Shown here one piece after another: positions 1 to 3,381 of a stretch of 5,380 nt of DNA. Origin of the DNA: an uncultured delta proteobacterium (GTDB taxonomy: Bacteria; Myxococcota_A; Polyangia; Polyangiales; Ga0077539); NCBI GenBank assembly GCA_903885885.1, contig CAISKJ010000476.1, positions 1 through 5,380 of the forward strand. The letters are read 5' to 3'. The notes beneath the pieces were generated by a model. It ran no database searches, was not told the DNA's origin, and saw nothing but the letters and a program-made list of their open reading frames with translations. The translations under genes were made by a program, and so were the position numbers. Position 1 is the first letter of the stretch; every line of letters starts with the position of its first letter.

Positions 1-77
1 AGGGCCGGGGTGAGGGCCTGCAGCACGCTCAGGCACCCTCTCCCGCGCTCTGCGCGGGAGAGGGCCGGGGTGAGGGC
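1..77. repeat. Direct repeat AGGGCCGGGGTGAGGGC, two copies 60 bp apart
   Basis: The 17-base sequence at 1-17 recurs exactly at 61-77. The second copy is the right flank of the 36-64 hairpin. The first copy probably belongs to another hairpin unit whose other arm lies left of the window, so this would be the edge of a tandem array with a period of about 60 bp. Confidence 0.75.
36..64. repeat. Strong 13-bp-stem intergenic hairpin (REP-like)
   Basis: CCCTCTCCCGCGC at 36-48 is the perfect reverse complement of 52-64, leaving a 3-base loop (TCT). The flank CCGGGGTGAGGGC makes this the familiar CCCTCACCCCGGCCCTCTCCC kind of dispersed intergenic repeat found in many GC-rich bacterial genomes. It lies just beyond the end of the minus-strand gene group and could stabilise or end its transcript, though there is no T-run. 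A short open frame through it is repeat-derived, not a gene. Confidence 0.7.
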
Positions 78-136
78 GCCGTGGCCTCGCGATCTCTCCT
101 TCCGCATAGCGGTTTTCGACGAAATGAGACCAGCGG

Positions 137-409
137 TCAGGGTCCGGGTCGCAGACGCCTGCGGTCCGGGGCGTGAAGCGAATGGCGGTTCCAGGACGCA
201 CGCGAACGCCTCCGCAGGTGTGCGCGTCCGCGGCCCTCGATGCGGGGATCGATGACGAAGTCGAGCGGCGGGGAGTCCGTCGTCTGCACGCGCTCGTAGC
301 GCATCTCGATCGCGTGCGTGTCCTCTTCGAGAATGACCTCGAAGCGTGCGGTGCCGGAGATGGTAGGCAGCGGGTTTACCCGCCGTGCGCCCACGTTCCC
401 CCGCGTCAC
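137..409 (-). pseudogene. Short coupled reading frame, probably a frameshifted remnant
   Basis: A GTG at 409-407 overlaps the endonuclease V stop (again GTGA) and opens a 90-codon frame ending at TGA 139-137. The stretch ISGTARFEVILEEDTHAIEM and the following residues up to DPRIEG look like a real beta-rich protein, with almost every third base G or C. After about 229 this frame turns Arg-rich and random. Dropping one G of the GG pair at 229-228 moves into a frame reading DAHTCGGVRVRPGTAIRFTP, which again looks protein-like and then stays open to the window's left end. I therefore read it as the C-terminal fragment of a decayed gene carrying a one-base insertion, or a sequencing error. I do not recognise the family; F-x-V-x-L-x-E-x5-IE-x-RY resembles beta-sandwich ends of secreted proteins. 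A genuine 90-residue coupled protein remains possible. Nothing else supportable lies in this ~270-bp stretch. Confidence 0.4.
370..383 (-). repeat. Small palindrome after the endonuclease V stop
   Basis: Minus-strand reading is GCGGGTAAACCCGC, two 6-base arms around AA, beginning 22 bases after the endonuclease V stop. It could act as a weak 3' hairpin on the mRNA. It has no T-run and lies inside the small coupled reading frame, so it may be chance. Confidence 0.25.
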
Positions 410-900
410 CGCCCGCGGCAGAGCGCGTCGACGCGCCTCAGCAGCGTCGGGATGCGGTGCTCCCCGTGCATCGCCTGCACCCGCTCGCACGCCTCGCTCA
501 CATCGGTTCCGACGGCGCTCACCCACAGCGGCTGCTTGCTCGCCCCGCGGAGCACCGGCCTCGCTACGCCGTCGGCGAAGGCCTGCTTCGCCACCCCCAC
601 CACCGGCACCGCGCCGTGGAGCGCCGCGTAGAGCCGCGCGCCGAGGCCCGCGTCGTCGAGCGCGCGCAGCCACACGTGGCCGTCGACCACCACGCACGAC
701 GGCGCCTCGACGAGCGCCAGCGCCGCCAGCAGGCACGGCAGCTCGCGCTTGTAGAACGCGCCCGGCTCGTACGGCGCCACCGGAGACACCACCGTGACGC
801 GCTCGAGCGCGGGGCGCGCGTCGGTCCATTGTGTGAAGCCCACGAGGGCCACGTGGCCCGCGCCGTCGTCGCGGTAGTCGACGTCGAGCGCGACGATCAC
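406..900 (-). CDS. Endonuclease V family protein, short type
   Basis: 164 residues from the GTG at 900-898, which overlaps the channel gene's TGA as GTGA. A GGGGG at 909-905 with a 4-base spacer is a suitable ribosome binding site. Longer starts, such as one at 966, would add Arg-rich sequence unlike the family. Endonuclease V (Nfi in E. coli) nicks DNA, or RNA in some lineages, near deaminated purines such as inosine. Matches to E. coli are: D6 in ALDVDY for D35, the wedge PYEPG (43-47), R52-E53 in KRELP for E89, D73 in VVVDGH for D110, and K105 in GVAK. The family's HPR...SH stretch is absent: R79 and R89 lie where H116 and H125 of long enzymes are expected. I recall a widespread short subfamily with PGLGARL at this place, so this is probably a full-length member of it, not a truncation. 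The fold and metal site are convincing; substrate and activity are less certain. Confidence 0.85.
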   Translation of the reverse strand: MIVALDVDYRDDGAGHVALVGFTQWTDARPALERVTVVSPVAPYEPGAFYKRELPCLLAALALVEAPSCVVVDGHVWLRALDDAGLGARLYAALHGAVPVVGVAKQAFADGVARPVLRGASKQPLWVSAVGTDVSEACERVQAMHGEHRIPTLLRRVDALCRGR

Positions 901-909
901 GGAGCCCCC
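897..909 (-). promoter_or_regulatory. RBS and GTGA stop/start overlap into the endonuclease V gene
   Basis: Minus-strand reading is GGGGGCTCCGTGA. The G-run lies in the last codons of the channel gene, its TGA (899-897) overlaps the GTG start (900-898), and the frames differ. This arrangement typically gives translational coupling, and it fixes the endonuclease V start. Confidence 0.7.
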
Positions 910-3326
910 GTGAAGTACCACCGCTCGATCCCTTCGCCGAAGCGCACGCCCGCGCCACGATCCCACCCGCGCAGCGCGGGCAACACCACGTAGCGCTCCG
1001 AGCCCATGACCAGCGGGAGCAGCGGCAGGCGCTGCGAGAAGAGCACCTGCAGCCGCGACCGGAGCTGCGCCCGACGCTCGGGGAAGAGCGCGCGCTCCTC
1101 GCGCTCGGTGAGCGCCGCCGCCGCGTCGTCGAAGACGGCCGTGCGCGCCGCGAGCAGCACGCGCCCCTCACCGCGCGGGAGGTTCCAGAAGCGGCGCGTC
1201 TCGGTGTCGCGGTCGGCCATGAGCGCCTGGAGCAACATGCCACCGTGCGCGCGCGACTGCGAGAGCTCGCGCAGCGAGCGCTCGGGGCGCAGCTCGACGA
1301 TGACACCCACCGACCGCCACGCGTCGGCGATGAGCCCCGCCGCGCTGCGCTCGAGCGCGCTCGGGCCGTGCGTGAGGCGCAAGGTCTGCCCCGCGACGTT
1401 CTCGCGCGCGAGGGTCGCGCGGGCGCGCTCGACGTCGAAGGCGGCCACCGCGGCGCCCGTCACCGAGGCGTCGGGCGTGGGGGCGTGGGCGATGCGCCCT
1501 TCGTCGCCGAAGAGGGCGCGCGCGAGGGCCGCGCGGTCGATGGCCTGGAGCAGCGCCTCGCGCACCGCGAGCGGTTTGAGCATGGCCACCGACGGGTCGG
1601 GCTGCAGCGCGTACATCTGGTTCGACGGGCGCTGGAGCACCGTGCCGGGCATGCGCGCCCCGAGCGCGTCGGCCTCTTCGACGGAGAGCGCGCTCGGCGC
1701 GATGAGGTCGAGCTCGCCGTGCTCGAACGCGCGCACCAGGGCAGCATGGTCGGCGACGCAGCGGAGCTCGATGCGACGGATCGAGGGCGCCGGGCCGATG
1801 AAGTGGGGATTGGCCTCGAGCACCGCACCGCCCTCGGGCGTGAACGACGCCACGCGGTACGGGCCCGTCGAGGGCAGCGGCCGCGTGCGGCGGGCGTTGG
1901 CGACGGCGTCGTAGCCGCCGCTGCGCATCACGGCGCCGAGCGCGTGGCGCGGGAGCGGCTGCACGCCGTCGAGCGCCGAGGCCACCACGCCGTCGTAGGT
2001 GAGCGTGAGCGTGCGCGCGTCGGGCGTGTGCACCGAGACGACGCGCGGATCGGGCGACACCTCGAGGGCGAAGCGAAAATCGTCGCTCGTGACGGGGCGC
2101 CCGTCGCTCCAGCGCAGACCGTCGCGCAGGTGCCAGCGCACCTCGAAGCGCCCGTCGGCGAGGAGGCGCAGCGCGTCGTTGCCCACCGCGGGGGCCACCT
2201 CGGCGAGAAAGGCCACGCGCGCGTCGTCGGGGGTCACCTGCACGAGGCCCCAGCGCGTGCCCCACGTGACGGCGCCCGTCATGAGCGAGGGGAGCTGCGA
2301 GAGGCCCACGCGCACCACCGCGCGCGACGAGGGATCGCGCGGCATCGCGGCGAGGCGCGGCGCGGGCGGAGGCGCGGCGGCCGGGGGGGCGCGCAGGAGC
2401 ATGAGCGCGGCGGCCACGGTGGCGAAGGGGAGGCCGTAGCGCCCCGCGTGGTCGAGCCTGCGCGAGGCGGTGTCGTGGTTGTGTCGGTGGAGCCAGTACG
2501 CCGCCACGCTGCACAGGAGCGCGAGCACGGTGACCGCGTACGCGAGGATGAAGAGCGAGTCGGCCACGGTGAGGTAGGCCACGTCGGGGATGGTGCCGCC
2601 GACGGTGAACTGAAACGCGAAGCACGCGAGCAGGGCGGTGACGCCGATGCCGGTGCGCGTGTCGACGAGGTCGACGGGCATGGTGAGGGCCACGAGCGCC
2701 ACGAGGAGCAAGAGCGCGAGGGGCATGAAGAGCTTGAGCGCCACGGTGATGGCGGGGCGCCGCAGGGTGACCTCGAAGCGCACGTGGTGAACGGCGGTGC
2801 GCTGGCCCTCGTGCGCGAGGCTCCCGAGGTCGGAGGCGTACACGTGGCGCGAGGCGCGGGGGTGAAAATGGGGGTCGTAGTTCCAGCCGGTGACGCTGAA
2901 GTGCGTCTCCATGCCGCTGCCGGTGAGGTCGGGCGCGAGCACCGCGTCGCGCTCGGGGAGCTCGAACTCGATGCCCAGGCTCTGCGCGTCGAAGGGAAAC
3001 CGATGGAGCGGAAACTCCCCCCGCAGCGTGCCCCGCAGGCGCCACCGTCGCACGTGCCAGTCGCCGTCGTCTTCGCCGCCGAGGTCGTCGCGCGTGAGGG
3101 CGCTCTCGTTGGCCACGCGCAGCCGCGTGGGGTCGAAGTCGCCGAGCCATTTGACCCACGCCTCGACGTCGACGTCGAAGGTACCGTTGCGCTGGTCGAA
3201 GCGCGTCACGTCGCGCAGGTGAACGCCCACGTACACCGTGCGCGCGGGCTCCGCCGACGCCGCGCGGGGCCCCAGCAAGAGCACCCACGCGAGCAACACA
3301 CCCACCGCGATCGCTACGCTTCGCAT
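897..3326 (-). CDS. Pentameric ligand-gated ion channel fused to a C-terminal family 5 solute-binding domain
   Basis: 809 residues; the ATG at 3326 is chosen because a signal peptide follows at once (R2, hydrophobic core, Ala-x-Ala ending near A25). Residues 26-191 match the extracellular domain of GLIC-type channels: a W60 region, the Pro-loop EFPLHRFPFDAQ (104-115) without the flanking Cys of animal Cys-loop receptors, and TGW at 146-148. Membrane segments are M1 ~193-215 (P202), M2 ~222-243, M3 ~252-279 and M4 ~297-312 with the R-x3-P start seen in GLIC. A Pro/Ala linker (313-331) leads to a full SBP_bac_5 domain (~332-806): LRDGLRWSDGRPVTSDDF (400-417), STGPY (486-490) and VREALLQAIDR (588-598). 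pLGICs end outside the cytoplasm, so the binding domain should be periplasmic. Predicted role: a ligand-gated, probably cation-conducting channel with an added peptide or solute sensor. No transporter genes are nearby. It overlaps the next gene by 4 bp. Both family calls are firm; the ligand is unknown. Confidence 0.93.
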   Translation of the reverse strand: MRSVAIAVGVLLAWVLLLGPRAASAEPARTVYVGVHLRDVTRFDQRNGTFDVDVEAWVKWLGDFDPTRLRVANESALTRDDLGGEDDGDWHVRRWRLRGTLRGEFPLHRFPFDAQSLGIEFELPERDAVLAPDLTGSGMETHFSVTGWNYDPHFHPRASRHVYASDLGSLAHEGQRTAVHHVRFEVTLRRPAITVALKLFMPLALLLLVALVALTMPVDLVDTRTGIGVTALLACFAFQFTVGGTIPDVAYLTVADSLFILAYAVTVLALLCSVAAYWLHRHNHDTASRRLDHAGRYGLPFATVAAALMLLRAPPAAAPPPAPRLAAMPRDPSSRAVVRVGLSQLPSLMTGAVTWGTRWGLVQVTPDDARVAFLAEVAPAVGNDALRLLADGRFEVRWHLRDGLRWSDGRPVTSDDFRFALEVSPDPRVVSVHTPDARTLTLTYDGVVASALDGVQPLPRHALGAVMRSGGYDAVANARRTRPLPSTGPYRVASFTPEGGAVLEANPHFIGPAPSIRRIELRCVADHAALVRAFEHGELDLIAPSALSVEEADALGARMPGTVLQRPSNQMYALQPDPSVAMLKPLAVREALLQAIDRAALARALFGDEGRIAHAPTPDASVTGAAVAAFDVERARATLARENVAGQTLRLTHGPSALERSAAGLIADAWRSVGVIVELRPERSLRELSQSRAHGGMLLQALMADRDTETRRFWNLPRGEGRVLLAARTAVFDDAAAALTEREERALFPERRAQLRSRLQVLFSQRLPLLPLVMGSERYVVLPALRGWDRGAGVRFGEGIERWYFTGAP
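909..2333 (-). other. SBP_bac_5 (oligopeptide/nickel-type) binding domain
   Basis: Codons ~332-806, about 475 residues, the usual size of a mature family 5 solute-binding protein. Family landmarks occur in normal order: an RVGLSQLPSL start, the LRDGLRWSDG-P-T-DDF motif, STGPYRV, an NPHF turn, and the REALLQAIDR helix followed by LFGDEG. It has no lipobox or signal peptide of its own. There is no in-frame start codon between about residue 275 and the GTG inside M4 that could initiate a separate secreted binding protein. The specific ligand cannot be read from the sequence. Confidence 0.85.
2391..2750 (-). other. Channel transmembrane domain M1-M4
   Basis: Codons 193-312. Anchoring AFQ of this protein to AFN of GLIC M2 places D222 at -2', G228 at 2', T230 at 6', L233 at 9' and F240 at 16'. 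An acidic -2' and a hydrophobic 9' gate are the pattern of cation-selective members. The M2-M3 loop keeps its proline (TIPDVAY). The M3-M4 loop is short (~18 residues, His/Arg/Asp-rich), as usual in prokaryotes. M4 has only about 16 hydrophobic residues. Confidence 0.8.
2754..3251 (-). other. Channel extracellular (ligand-binding) beta domain
   Basis: Codons 26-191 of the fusion. From memory the alignment to GLIC is continuous: an EP start, the strand ending WVKWLGDFDP, the Pro-loop with F110-P111-F112-D113 and Q115, and T146-G147-W148 in the loop B region. The segment ends FEVTLRRP, just before M1. There is no second cysteine pair, as in other bacterial members. Confidence 0.85.
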
Positions 3327-3370
3327 TGACCCCGCGTAGGGAACACTCTCACCCCGCGTCGGGTCAATGC
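3323..3370 (-). promoter_or_regulatory. Hairpin covering the channel gene's start codon
   Basis: A perfect 10-bp inverted repeat, GCATTGACCC at 3370-3361 and GGGTCAATGC at 3332-3323 (minus-strand reading), flanks 28 bases that can fold further: CGCG with CGCG, then GGG with CCC, with two 2-base bulges and a 10-base loop. The 3' arm contains the ATG (3326-3324) and most of the G-run that would serve as ribosome binding site. In an mRNA from the upstream gene this fold would mask initiation of the channel gene. There is no U-run, so a simple terminator is less likely. The same palindrome could instead be a protein-binding operator. A TTGACC at 3367-3362 resembles a -35 box, but I see no convincing -10. 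Confidence 0.45.
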
Positions 3371-3381
3371 CGCGCAGCCCT

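Noticed and set aside
901..966. Upstream start (966) for the endonuclease V gene
   Set aside because: It would add 22 Arg-rich residues inside the channel gene's coding end; the GTG at 900 has a better RBS and fits the family's N-terminus.
2391..2480. M4 region read as the signal peptide of a separate binding-protein gene
   Set aside because: There is no in-frame start codon just upstream of the hydrophobic stretch, and its R-x3-P start fits M4 of prokaryotic channels.
1168..3288. 706-codon minus-strand frame within the channel gene
   Set aside because: It is Arg/Ala/His-dominated, out of frame with the clear channel and binding-domain motifs, and has no signal or family pattern.
1245..3329. 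Long plus-strand open frame (694 codons) opposite the channel gene
   Set aside because: It is Arg/Glu/His-rich low-complexity sequence with no domain, created by the GC-biased third positions of the real gene on the other strand.
3323..3370. Rho-independent terminator of the cysteine-rich gene
   Set aside because: The stem is strong but no T-run follows, and the 3' arm contains the next gene's start codon; kept as a regulatory candidate instead.
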